NCBI GenBank assembly: GCA_030789695.1
Contig: CM061138.1
Location: forward strand, 180,397,051 to 180,461,050
Direction of reading: 5' to 3'
DNA: 64,000 bases
Source of the DNA: Scilla litardierei
Lineage: Eukaryota > Streptophyta > Magnoliopsida > Asparagales > Asparagaceae
Of this stretch, positions 44,015 to 55,831 are shown piece by piece. The stretch's first letter is position 1; every line of letters begins with the position of its first letter. Under the pieces are notes generated by a model that saw only the letters and a list, made by a program, of their open reading frames with translations, was not told the origin of the DNA and did not search any database. The translations under genes were made by a program, and so were the position numbers.

Positions 44015-47000
44015 AATCCCAAGGAAGGATCAAGCGGTTGGATAGTGCTTTACCTATTATATGGTTAAGAGGGTCTGCATGGCTGACGAGTTGAAGTATG
44101 ATATTAGACATGTTATTTTGGAATTTGTTTTTGGATAGATAACTACTCCTAAATTGATGGCAGATGACACCAATTTCCTCCAACTGGAGGGACTTGCTAA
44201 GAATCATATTATTATTAAAGGGAAGAAGATGCACCTTACTAACCATCTCGTAGACCCTAAAACAGCTGTAATGATACAAGATGATACCAACCTCTATAAC
44301 CGGATGATGAACATCATAAAGTTATAGGTACATGATATGATGCTACATGCTAGGTACATGATATGATGCTACATACTACGACTGACAAACAGCCATGCGA
44401 TTGCTTGCCAACGCACTATAAGGATATAATAATATTAATAGAGCTTTTGAGATATTACAGAAGCTGTTCAAGAGCACTAAGAAAGAAGAGTTGCCTCTTT
44501 TATAATTCTATAACTATAAGAGGTTATGCAAAGTGTTGAAGTTGTTGTTCTTAATGATAAGATGATGTGGTGATGATGTGCAGAAGACGGATAAGCAGTA
44601 AGACCGTTTTGCTAGGCCTTCTTGGAGCTTTATTGCCTATGCATGCATCCGGAAAACTACCAATGATCAAGAGTTCAGCAGTTAACTCTCTATCTGAGAC
44701 ATTTAGCCTACTTCGAAGGATACTTCCTAATGCATCCATTACTCCAAGGGTAAGAAGTTGCAGAATCTAACTGCGTTGGTAGTTGAACATAGGCAATTCA
44801 TTTGGTCAAAGAGAGATTGAGGTGATGGCCTTACAGATGTTGTTCGCGACAAAGATAATCGAAGAGGAGTTTTTGCTGGAGCGGGCCCTGATGACCTATA
44901 GGAATGAGCCGTGAGGACCAGTTAGAGTTGATAGCAAGGTATGTCATTACTGTAAGGAAGCAAGGCAATCAAAGCAAACATGTTGGGAGCTATAAAATAA
45001 GATGGCATATCCTCAATCTGCACATCTTGCATCTATACAGAGGTTTGGTTTTTAGATAGGTGTATTTCTGTCTAGAAAGTATAATAAATGGTTGGTGTTT
45101 CAAGAGTTTAAGGATTCCAAACATCCTTCTCATCATCTTCAGCACTAACGGCTACAATTCTCAAAATCAGTAACTTCGCCGTTTTCTTTTCCTTCTCAGC
45201 ATTGCACACATGGGTGATAGATTTAGAAGCTTTACATCAGATGACTCATAACCCAAATATTATTTTGTATTTAAAGTTCGTCTCTTCTTTGCCTAGTGTT
45301 ACACTTTCAGATGGGTCAGTTTCTTTAGTTTGTCATGTTCATGAATGTGTAACACCTAACATGTTATTACTACATGTTTATTACTTGTCTAATTTTCTGT
45401 TTAATTAGATATCTGTTAGTGAACTTATTAAAGCTTTGAACTGTTCAATAACATTAATTCCAATCCAATGTGTTTTTCATGAGATCGGTACAACAAAGAT
45501 GATTAGCATATGGTATAAGTCTAACAAATTTTATCATTATAATGGAATTTGTAATATTGTTGCATTATCTAATATCATGTCTCCAATCGGCATTCGTAAT
45601 CGATTGGAACATCCTTCTTTGAATGAAGTGAAATTCTCAGTTCATCAATTTAGAGGGTGAGTCTAATCAGCAATGTAAGCACTACCACATATCGTATCCT
45701 TCAATAGTTATAATAAAAGAACAAATAAATTATTTGAACTTGTTCATTTCAATGTATGGGACCATGTTCTATACAATCGAAGCTTGGTTTCAAATATATT
45801 ATTACCTTTATTAATGATTTTTTTTGCATTTTCATTGACTATTCACATACAAAAAAGAGGTAGAACTATTTTTATCCACACACCAAACAGTTTATTATGT
45901 CTGCAAATATCACTTTCTACGAGTCTCGATACTATTTTCATATAGATCACACTTTAGATCCATGTCACTCAGCCAATTGTGTATCCAATTATGAGTTTTC
46001 TTTTTTTTATTATCCATTGAAATCGGTAACTTGCAGAAACTATTTCCTTAGGCATTGCATAAACTGATATACAACAAGTTTAAGAAAACTAGTTGCAGGT
46101 GTATCATAGTCGCTACAAGACTACCTAGCTCCTGTGCCAACTTCGGATGTCAAGCCAACCTCCATTGTGCATATTTCTCAACCTTCCTCTACGGTTGAGT
46201 ATTGCTTTGCACAAAGGTACCCATAGTCATATTACTCATACATTATATAAACCAATATCATTTACACATGTATCTCATAGTTATCATACTTTTATATCTT
46301 CAATTGTTACTTTCTTCATTTTTAAATCCTTATCAGAAGCTCTTCCACACTCAGGATGGTAAACAGTAATAAAAGAAGAAATGATATTATTGAAGGAAAA
46401 TAGTACTTGAGATCTAGTTGTGCTTCCTCCTAGCAACATTGTTGTAATGTGCAAATAGATATACACTGTAAAGCTAAATATGGACGATAACATTGGCCCA
46501 ATTGAAAGCTAGAATGATAGCAAATAGTTATTCTCAGTTGTATGATATGACTATTTTGGCATTCTCTCCAGTAACTAAGATAACTTCTGTTCAACTTCTT
46601 ATATTTCTTTCCCCTATCCATCATTATCTATAACATTAGGTTGACATTAAGAATGTCTTTCTTCATGGCATTCTTAGTGAGGAACTTTATATGGAACAAC
46701 TACCAGTGTTTATTTCTCAGGAGTAGTCTAAAAAGTTTGTCGATTGAAGTGATCTTCATATGCCCTGGAGTAAAACCCATGGGCTTGTTTGAGAAATTTA
46801 ATGTTATGGTCCATTTAGAATACACATGGCCAAGAAAGATTACTTGGTTTTCGTTCGAGCAGGAAAAATGTATCTTGTTATTGTCTATGTTGACAACATG
46901 GTGATTACTGGAGATAATGGCAGGATCATAGCATTAAAAGCATACTCTTAGCGACACGTTCAGCAAAAATCTTGACTTGTTGTGTTGCTTCTTTGGTAAA

Positions 47001-47732
47001 AAGATTGGTAGATTATAAGAAGGGATTGTGTTGTTAGTACTGGATTGAGGGAGCCACTGTATGATTCCAAACAATGCAATAGACTTATAGAGAAATAGAA
47101 CACTCACCAATACTCGACCAGATATAGCATATCCAATGAACATAATCAGTCAGTTCATATCAGCTCCACGTATAGATTATTGGGAGCTGCATTAGGATAA
47201 TTCATTATTTGACGAATGAACCAAACGGTGAACTCATATATTCAGATCATGGTCATAGTAGAGTAAGTGGATACCTTTTCAGATGCTGATTAGGTCGATC
47301 ATCGTTAACAGGAGCTCTATCATGAGATATTTTGTATTTATTGGTACTAACCATGTGACATGAAAGAGTAAAAACAAGATGTTTTTTTCTCAATCAAGTG
47401 CCTGAATTGCTGGTGACTGTCACATGTAAGTTTAGATCAAGGATCTTATAACAAAGTTTCAATACACAGTTTCATTATCTAGGCAGCATATTATGATAAG
47501 GTAATAATCCACATTATGGAGAATCTTGTTTTTCATCAACACACGAAGCATATTGAAGTTGATTATTACTTGGTACGAGAAAAGATGGTAGAGGACAAGA
47601 GAACGCAAACTTTTGAAGTAGCCTTGGTGAATCAATTAGTAGACTTATTCACCAAGCTGCTTAGTAATTTACATATCTAATTTACTTATAGCAAATTGAA
47701 GATGTATGATATATATGCTCCAGTTTCAAAAA
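44015..47732 (+). pseudogene. Copia gag-pol remnant
   Basis: Plus-strand pieces in the canonical copia order. The gag zinc knuckle is CHYCKEARQSKQTC (about 44946-44990, with the His of CX2CX4HX4C replaced by Gln). The protease-start piece is WVIDLEALHQMTHN (about 45208-45250), where the usual DSGA active site is DLEA. The pre-integrase piece has ELIKALNCSITLIPIQCVF (45420-45480). The reverse transcriptase has VDIKNVFLHGILSEELYMEQ (46640-46700) and VYVDNMVITGDN (46885-46920), with YVDN in place of YVDD. The RNase H end has KHIEVDYYLVREKM (47548-47590) and the final KMYDIYAPV before the LTR. Both active sites are changed and stops are frequent, so it is dead. Confidence 0.88.
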
Positions 47733-47872
47733 TGTTAGAATATAATATTGTATATGTTGTTTTATGTAAACCTGAATTATGATACACACATATATATAAA
47801 TCATTTGGTTAAAAGAGATCAACTAATGCTCTCAAACCCTTTTCCCAAATTATCTAATCTCTGATTTCTTCA
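47733..47872 (+). repeat. Copia 3' LTR
   Basis: 140 bp, TGTTAG...TTTCTTCA, followed by target duplication CATGC (47873-47877). Confidence 0.88.
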
Positions 47873-47877
47873 CATGC

Positions 47878-49493
47878 ATCAAAAGAGTGGAAATTAAGTA
47901 AAAAATGAAAAGAACTATAAAATTTTCTTAAATTTTCTTCAAATACCTTAAAAATTGATGTGTTGGTTGCCGATCACAAAAGACAATCAAGGCTACGAAG
48001 AGAAGGCTACGGATGCCACAAAGGCCTTCCATGAAGTAGAGATAGTCAGGATGAGGTGTTAAAAAGGATGTAGTAGCAAGAAAGCGAAGGCAGTAAAGGA
48101 TGAGGAGGATTTCATATAGTATATCTGGATGGGAAGATGGGGGGAACAAAGGATCGATGGAGATAAATTTTTCTCCTTTTTTGCATTTTTATTAACTTAT
48201 CTGATAGATATCATCCATTTAGAACCACGTGAAATGGGTTCGGGTTCGGTTGGATTGGGTCGGGTTGTGTGTCTTTCGATAGGGCTTATGTTTCATGGAG
48301 TGTGTTTGGTCTCTAAATTGTAATGTAATATTAATCTTTTTTTATTAGTATAAATTAATCTTAATATGTGGTATTCTTTAAAAAATTTAATAATCCATGT
48401 TAAGGTAATCTTAAAAATGCATCATTATATTAATATTAATTTAGTGTAATAATCATCAAGAAATCCCTATGAAATGTACGGTACACGTTAAAACCCATAT
48501 TGTGTAACTATTTAATTTTAAAAAACTTATTTAGGTGTGTTTTGCTCTACTTATTTAAAAGTATATCAAATACCTTGTTTTACAATATTTTATTCAAAAT
48601 GCAAGGAAATCATCATCAAATAGCCTAAAATTCGAAAAGATAAATCCAATTTCCTTATATACTTTTTTATGATTTTTCAAAACATCCAATGCCTACAGTC
48701 TAATACGTCTAATACGTATTACCAAATACTTCCAGTACAACTGGTTCCAGATTCTAGTAGCCAATACCGATACCTGCACACTCAGTTTTCAAACCTTGGC
48801 TTTTCATTTATGCCTCGAATTAGTTAATTTTGCTTTATTAGCTTTGGTTGGAGAGTTATGACAAGGAATGCCATAGTGGCTTCTCTGTTGTGTCCTTTTT
48901 GGGGGTGATTTGGAACAACGTTGATAAACTCTATTCCTTAGAAACTTGTGACATTTTGTGTATAAGATGTATTTAAATATTCATGTTTTTCCATATTCAT
49001 GTTTGGACTTTGGATTTTGAAATGGTGAAATGCCTATGTTTTAATGCTCATGTTCAAGTTTATGATGATTGAGATAATGTTCGGAAAGGGCATACATATC
49101 TTCTGGTTTATTATACTGTGTTTTTGACGCTTCTTACATATCTTCTTGTTTGTGACTTATCCTATGTTTTATTGTTTTATTGTTTCAATGTTTTATAATG
49201 TATTTAGTTATTTGTATGGTTTGATTAATTTTTGCAATAGATAAATTATCGTATAATACAATATTAGGATATGATAATTAATGAATACAATAACCAATAT
49301 ACCGTGACACAACTTTGACATCGACACCAAATCCCCCCCCCCCCAAAAAAAAAAAATCTCATTGCACACTTGGAACGCAGGCGTAAAGCACATTTGTAGA
49401 GAATAACTAATTCTGCTAGAAATGGAAATGGAGGGGAAACAATGAACAGAACATTCATATGATATGATTCAATGTGTGATGAAAGATACTTAC
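47878..49493. other. Rest of intron 2, no recognised gene
   Basis: AT-rich intron sequence. There is a GGGTTCGGTTGGATTGGGTC-like simple stretch near 48238-48270, a C/A run at 49328-49356 and a hAT-like terminus near 48798 (see findings). Confidence 0.5.
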
Positions 49494-49571
49494 AGGTATT
49501 CCAAGAGCAACGGGGTCAACAGGGGCATTAAAGGGCTCTGCTGCATCCATTTTCATAACTTTTTTGATCAC
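49494..49571 (-). CDS. Bromodomain gene, exon 2
   Basis: A 78-bp exon in phase 0 at both ends, from acceptor TTTTTTAG to donor CTGTAAGTATC. It encodes VIKKVMKMDAAEPFNAPVDP and then VALGIP, the first helix and start of the ZA loop of the bromodomain (family pattern PF..PV....LG.PDY). With exon 3 it forms a complete domain. Confidence 0.92.
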
Positions 49572-49717
49572 CTAAAAAATAAACAGAATATTCATATGAT
49601 CATATGATGCTTCAAGGGGCAAGCAAATGTACTCTAAATGATGGTCCTGCAATATCCTAAGGTGGTTAAAAGAATGGAAGAATGAAAAGGGAAGTACAAA
49701 CGGCAAGTTCAACATAC

Positions 49718-50410
49718 CACGAGAGCAGCACTCAACTCTTTCACATTGTGATGAGCATCCCTGTAAGGTCGTTCTATTTCCACTTTCTGTAAGTTTTTTA
49801 GAAGTATTAAATCTGAAGGTTTTTCATAATCTGAAGGAACCAAGTCCCTCCCACTTGGTGTTGGTGGAGAACTATTTGGTCTATTTAGACTTTTATCATG
49901 GATATCTTCATTAGGTAAGACCAGGCTCGAAGATTTTATTTTAATGCCCCCTGTTTTCTTCAGTACCGTTTCATAAAAGTTGTTTTGCATTTCTGATGTC
50001 TGCCCATCCGAGTAAGTACTATCCTCATTTTCCACAGCTGAATTATTCAATTCCCTGGCTGCTTGTTGGTTGCTCCTATCCGTATCACTTTGTGTTTGTA
50101 CATCTGAATAACTTCTATGAGGTTCTAAAGCTCTTGATGATCTGAGTTTCACCTTAAGACGGGCAGGTCCTGCTTTTCCAATAGAACTGTCATTAGCTTG
50201 ATCTGCTTCAAAACTTGATATGTCATTTGCCCCAACAGCACGTGGATCAGTATCCATCTCAGAATCATGTTGACTGTCATCATTATGATCCAAACAGTGA
50301 TTATCTTCTGCACTTAAAGAAACTGTGGCTGATGCTGAATTATTTAGCTCCACGTGTTCTTTTCTTTTTCCTTTTTTGTGTCCCTTTTTATATCCTCGCT
50401 TGCGTTTCAT
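49718..50410 (-). CDS. Bromodomain gene, exon 1 (N-terminal region)
   Basis: 231 codons from ATG at 50410. This start is preferred over an in-frame ATG 20 codons upstream because MKRKRGYKKGHKKGKRK is the characteristic highly basic N-terminus of these plant proteins and a likely nuclear localisation signal. The upstream codons follow a possible acceptor (AACTGTAG). The rest is low-complexity and acidic/serine-rich, as expected for a disordered region. It includes GPARLKVKLRSSRALEP and a TPSGRDLVPSDYEKPSDLIL stretch before the bromodomain. It ends at donor GTGGTATGTTG, followed by a 146-bp intron. The frame has no stop. Any 5' untranslated exon is not identified with certainty. Confidence 0.88.
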
Positions 50411-53092
50411 GCCTCTACAGTTCCTTAAACAGATTTTCTCGTTTGACAATGAGTGTAACACAACTGCCACAGAATGAAAAATTAGGAAACCAGAACCACT
50501 GGTGTACAGAAGACCTCTAATAGATTTTCAATTTTCAGAAGCTCTATACTTGATTTCAGTACACAATTCTCCCTACAAAAACAGAGCTGGAAGCAATGAT
50601 GGCGACCTCGTGACAAGGATGTCCTTAGAAATAGAAATAAAATGCAGATGATCAATACAAATCCCTCTGATTGTTGAAATACCTTAAAATTTAGCAATTC
50701 AACCATGATGTATTAAAAAGAGATTTGATTGTACCAGCTAAACAACATCGCACGAACCCTGGATATACCTACATTACTCTGATGGTACGAAATTTACCAA
50801 AATGTCAAATGGGTCTAGACAAAGAATTATTCTTTTTTTGAATTGTGAGGAAAATGGTCAATTTTCTAATTCTAAATCTGGAAGATCCAAAGATAATTAT
50901 TCAAAGTGTTCAATTATCAGCAGCTCCATGGTACCACAAATTATTAGCCAGGCAATGGCACATGCAATGATATTGCATGTTCACCAAATCATGTAAACCC
51001 AAAAGTGTATGCTAGACACTGAATAAGATTCAAGAAGCATGGAATAATTTGCCCAAGAAGCTTATAATCTTCTGCCCATCTAAAAAATGGGGACAAGGCC
51101 TTTTTGGAAGATAAGCATATCTTATCACCATACCATAAGAGTAGCCTTTTTAATATGAAAAATATGAGCAATTATCCAATCAGCACAACCAAAAGTCAAT
51201 GAAATGCAGATGACAAAAATCCTGCAACGTCCCAGACCTTCCACCCATCCATCTATTGGATCTATTTCTCAAAAAGCATTCAATCCATCACCGCTTAATG
51301 AGGTGTGGATCATCCATCTGGATGGTCAACCATATGCATGCATTTATACGTTTGTCAAAGGCTGTAACGCATGTTCAAGGAAACCCAATACAAATAGTTG
51401 GCAGCAATAATGGTAATCCACTACTGATTTCCAATCAAAAATTGATGAGCAATGTCAATCTTCCAACAAAAGGAGTTATTTGGCGAAGATAATGTTTTTA
51501 AATTTTATAATCATGGTTTTCCAATATGGACGCAATAACCTTGCAATACAAACGGTGTTTTAAATGAAAAATTTTGATTGTCGTTGAACAATAGCGTTAA
51601 AAAGATCAACCAAATGTAGGAGAGTACAAAACCAGTGAACCCTAAATGTTCAGCATTTAAACCTTCATGGTTCCTTGAAATTTACTGTTCATAATATATC
51701 GGTATTGCCTCTCATAGCAATTTTCAATTAATAGCATTCTAGCTTTTCAAAAACCTATAATGATTCAAAAATAATTTCAAATAATTTTTTAAACTCCAAT
51801 TGTTTAGCATGCCTCCTTGTACAACAAGCCTACCCCGACAACATATGCTTGATATCTATAGGGGCGGATTATATGTTCCCAAAAAAACATACACTATGCA
51901 TATAACAAGGTAAGTCTGTCATGTTTTGTCCACTAGATATACATAAAGATACAACCAAGTACGAATGCAAGTTTAATTGCAGGCAAGCACATGCAATATG
52001 GCAATCAAATTTTGATCGTATTGCACATAATGCATAAATAAGAATATGATGTTATGCGCCACATAATCAAATTTGTTAAATTATGCAGAAAAGGCATACA
52101 TCCGCAAACACACGCATATAATTTAGGAAAACACAAAGTAAAAAAATTGAAAAAATTGAAAACAATAACATTTGCTAGATTCCTGAATTTGAACCTAACG
52201 TATTTTCAAATTAGAACGAGAAAACATAAATGCAGATACAAAACAAGAAAATACAAATTATAGGAGTTTTTTTACAATGATTGCAAACAATCTATGACAG
52301 CAGACTTGTGGAGCTCGAAGAAGCTCTAGAGCTCGAAGAAGCTCTAGAGCTCGAAGAAGCTTCCGGAAAAGGAAATAAAATACAATAACATTCATCTAAG
52401 AATAAATTTTTATTTGATGGTACCAAGTTCGTGACATAATTAGATGAACATTTTTAAGGGAAAACCACCCTAACTTGAACCGCTAGAATTGATCTTAATA
52501 GAAAGAAAATTAAGGTTTCGATCAAATGTAAAAATAGAAACGAGCACGAAAGGAGATACTCATGTGCATAAGATTTGAAATTTGAAAGATCCCAAAATAT
52601 CACTGACTTTTCCTCTCTTACTTCAATAAAATTCAAAATTTTAAAGATTTGTTTTATCGTCAATTGAAGCTCATCTATAAACGGATGGTTTAATTGGTCA
52701 GTTTTGGATCGGGTACCAATTTAGCGATCCGTTGCGTAACCGGATTGAGCAAAAGTAAGAACATTTTTGGCGTGTAACTTTGTCCAGTGCTTCATGCGGA
52801 CAAAAGGGAAAGCCACTAGGTTGAATGGCTGGTTAAATAAGATCAATCATCTACACATGCTATGCACGTAAAATACAAAGTTATCGTATTACAAGACACA
52901 AATATATCTCTGGTATATAATTGGAGAAGCCCGCATGCTGGACTGAAGCCAGACGGTCTTCTCCTTGTTTTTTGTTTTTTGTTTTTAGATGGGACCCCAT
53001 AAAAACGTGTCAGAAGATTATAGATAAGTAATTTGACATGAGTTTTGCAAAAACTATTCTGTTGCAACTTAGATATGACTATTTACATTATA
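50411..53092. other. Region upstream of the bromodomain coding start
   Basis: No coding gene seen. It presumably holds 5' untranslated sequence, a 5' intron or the promoter of the bromodomain gene. A small tandem repeat lies at 52309-52362. Confidence 0.4.
52309..52362. repeat. Three copies of an 18-bp tandem repeat
   Basis: The unit GAGCTCGAAGAAGCTCTA occurs nearly three times. Each unit contains the inverted repeat AGCTC/GAGCT, so the block can fold. Confidence 0.85.
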
Positions 53093-53647
53093 CTAGTTTA
53101 ATGGCATGTGTGATGCATGCACATTGCGACAAGAAAATGTTTTCCATAAAATGAATCTATAGAATACAACTATATTTCTATGTAATTATCTATACTGAAA
53201 AAATTTCATCAGAATGTTCAACTAACACGTATATATGAGTATTCTCATATTTACTGTTTTCTCGTAACAGTTTGATTTTTAAGTTTTCCCAGCCACATCA
53301 ATTTTTCGTAATAAATCATTACTGATTGATTTCATTTGCAATTTTAATATATACGGCCATGGTTGGGATTTCAAGTTAAAAATATATTTTATCTAAATGG
53401 GTAGCATGAAAAGTAAACTTTAAAATTATTATGATATTTAGAATAATTTTTGGAAAACTCATGTCAAATTACAGATCTATCAGTCTTATGCTCACATGCA
53501 AAATGCACATGTTGCTTAAAATTATATAAAATTAAACATTTTATACTTTTCATGGGTCTCGCCTAAAAATTAAAAAAAAATTAGGAGAAAGCTAGCTAGC
53601 TTTAGTCCAGCCCGTTGCTTTTTCCAATTATATAGTATAGATAGAGA
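53093..53647 (-). mobile_element. Short nonautonomous Helitron-like element
   Basis: On the minus strand it starts TCTCTATCTATACTATATAA after an A (53648). It ends with ATTAAACTAG just before a T (53092). TC start, CTAG end and insertion between A and T are Helitron hallmarks. A weak hairpin (GTGCATGCATCACACATGC, about 53104-53122) lies about 10 bases before the end. No coding capacity in 555 bp. The TCTATACTATATAAT start is like that of several plant Helitron families. Confidence 0.55.
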
Positions 53648-55591
53648 TTGTCGAGATTATATGTCTTGGAATACCATAACTTTTTATTTAAGTGCATAGC
53701 ACGGGCAAAGGATTGGTGTGCATAGCACGGGCAAAGGATTGACCTTTTTTAACCAACCACTCCACCTGTTAGCTTCCCTTTCTATGCATATGAAGCCTTT
53801 CACAAAAACACAAGCTTAAAAAGTTCTTAATTTTGCACAATCTAATTATGTCACGGACTGCTAAATCAGTACATGATCCAAACCCAATATGTTAAACCAC
53901 TGATTTATAGGCAAGCTTCAATCGATAAGAAAATAAACCCCAAAATTTCTGAATTTTATTGAAAGAACAGGCAAAAATCAACGATAGCTTTGGATCTTCG
54001 AATTCTTAATATCTCACATGTTTCAAGTATCTTCTTTCTCGCTCATACCTGTCCGCACCTTCGGTCAAAATTTTAATTTTCATTCAATTGGTATCGATTC
54101 TAGCATTTTGAATTAGGATTTTTCTTATAAAAGTTCATCTAATTGCGGCATAAGATCGATACCATCGAAAAAAATTTGTTCTTTGATGAATCTTATAATC
54201 TTATTGTACTTTCTTTTCTTTTCCAAAAACTTTCTAGATCTCCATAAATCTATCACCATGTATTATATGCAATCCTTGTAAAAAACTCAGGTAATCATGT
54301 AATTTCTTGTTATATGTCCAAATTTATATTTTCTTTCTAATTTGAAACATGTTAGGTTCAAATTTAAGAATCAAGCAAATATAATTTTTTTTATTTTTTT
54401 TATTTTTTTTTTTAATTTTTCTGCTTTATCATCCAAAATTACTTGTGTGTCTGTAGATATATGCCTTTTTCGAAGTTTCATAAATTCGATTATATGACTC
54501 ATAATCTCATTTATGCATCACGCGTTGCACGATCAAAATTAAATGTCAGATTGCACGAATTTACCTATATTAAGCTTGCATTCATGATTATCTGCACTTA
54601 GTGTCTTTCTAATGGACCGAACATGACAAACTTACCTTGGTCTATGCATAGTACATGTTTTATAGGAATGCATTGTCTACCTTTGGAGATCTTAAGCATA
54701 GGTTATCTACCTCGAGTATTCTAGCATGTGCGATGCACATGGGTACCATATGGCCAATTATCATTTCATATTAAATGGCAAAAACATAAAATACCTGAAT
54801 GCATTGTTTACTTCACTAAGATTATAACCCCATAGAAATCTATTCAGAATCAAATAACCCAAAACTTACAGATGTATAAATAAAATTATAAAATGATTAA
54901 AGATAAATGAAAGAATTATAATCCAACATGCTTAACGGTAATACATAGGATTGATTGACAAAATGATTCTGAATCCAAATGATATTGGCTATAAATACAC
55001 ACATATTTCTCACAATTTCAATATCTTGCGATATTCTTTGGATAAGAAGAGAACTCTAAATATAATGTTTCAACTATTAATCTGAGTTAATCCCCTCTAA
55101 AAAAGAAAGAGAAACAATATAAAACTTCTTTTTTATCATCAAGCTTTACTACAAAACTACATTTAGGGCCTGAAACACATCAACAACACTAATATAACTT
55201 TATTTGTCCTCAAGAAATAAAATACTATTAAGAAAGAAACAGCAAAAAGACAAACTGCAATCTTATTATTGCTCAATAATCAGTGTTGCAAGGAATGCAC
55301 AAAAATAGTTGAACATGATCAATTTGATCAAAAGAAAACATATGATATACTTCTCTAAATCTTCTAAACTATTGACTTCTGCTTCAATTTACAATCAAAT
55401 CAGTCAGCAAAGTTTTAATTTTTTTTATCTCAAATCCGTGCAAAATTTTGTAGATTATCACAATAAAAGGCAGCATCTTTCAATTGAATTCAAAAACTGA
55501 AAAGTTCACGTAATGCAATTGCATATCATTATTATCAGAAAAAGAAATCAAATTAAAAAATAAAAATGAAGCGACATAGCGAGGTGCTTAC
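53648..55591. other. Intergenic, AT-rich; no gene
   Basis: Contains a two-copy direct repeat GTGCATAGCACGGGCAAAGG (53692-53742) and a second hairpin-CTAG terminus near 54711-54732. A T-rich low-complexity run lies at 54388-54420. No supported ORF. Confidence 0.45.
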
Positions 55592-55681
55592 CTGCTAGTT
55601 GATCGAATGCGAAAAATCAAGAAACTGAGAAACTGTTGCGAGGGCAAGGATGCCCGTCGTCTTCCCAATCCCTGGATGTCC
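55592..55681 (-). pseudogene. Exon-like fragment with RFC-type Walker A motif
   Basis: A 90-bp segment bounded by acceptor TTTCGCAG and donor CAGGTAAGCACC. In one frame it begins GHPGIGKTTGILALA, a Walker A P-loop very like that of the small replication factor C subunits (GPPGTGKTTSILALA). After 28 codons the frame meets a stop, and no Walker B or sensor motifs follow. It is a captured or degenerate gene fragment. It could now serve as a noncoding 5' exon of the bromodomain gene, which runs in the same direction 5 kb away. That is a guess. Confidence 0.45.
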
Positions 55682-55831
55682 CTGCGAAATCAAAGGGATT
55701 GACTGAATTGAGTTTTAAAGTGTGAGTTTGGTGGAGAATAGCAAAAATTTGGGCGATAGGTTTTGGTTTTGTTACCGAAAGATGATACTGGGCGGTGGCG
55801 GCGAGGGTTGCGGCTCTGACTCGGGTGCTTA

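Larger units (their letters stand above)
36495..47872 (+). mobile_element. Ty1/copia element with two nested insertions
   Basis: The 3' LTR is 47733-47872 (140 bp, TGTTAGAATATAATATTG ... TTTCTTCA). The 5' LTR starts at 36495 (TATTAGAGTATAATATTG). It is cut by a solo gypsy LTR at 36605-39068 and resumes to about 39102. Both ends are flanked by CATGC. Once the nested units are removed the element is about 4.8 kb. Pol remnants run left to right on the plus strand. The orientation is opposite to the host gene. All coding sequence is broken. Confidence 0.9.
33229..49493 (-). other. Bromodomain gene intron 2, 16.3 kb
   Basis: From donor CTGTAAGTATC at 49493 to acceptor CTTGCAG at 33229. It contains a copia element with two nested insertions (36495-47872) and a decayed hAT fragment near 35 kb. 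Subtracting the copia element and everything nested in it leaves about 4.9 kb. The intron splits the bromodomain itself between the GIP and DYLDII residues. Confidence 0.8.
16916..50410 (-). other. Bromodomain gene, overall span
   Basis: Five coding exons join on the minus strand: 50410-49718, 49571-49494, 33228-32991, 18308-18212 and 17096 to about 16916. Every junction has GT-AG ends and the phases agree (0, 0, 1, 2), so the pieces read as one frame of about 430 residues. Introns are 146, 16265, 14682 and 1115 bp. The protein resembles plant bromodomain proteins of the At5g55040 (BRD13) type, which in Arabidopsis are reported as subunits of BRM-class SWI/SNF remodelling complexes. This identity is by motif recall only. 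The C-terminal exons were not found. None of the five exons contains a stop. Confidence 0.8.

Noticed and set aside
50215..50520. Plus-strand ORF of 101 residues
   Set aside because: Antisense to bromodomain exon 1, which has clear protein evidence.
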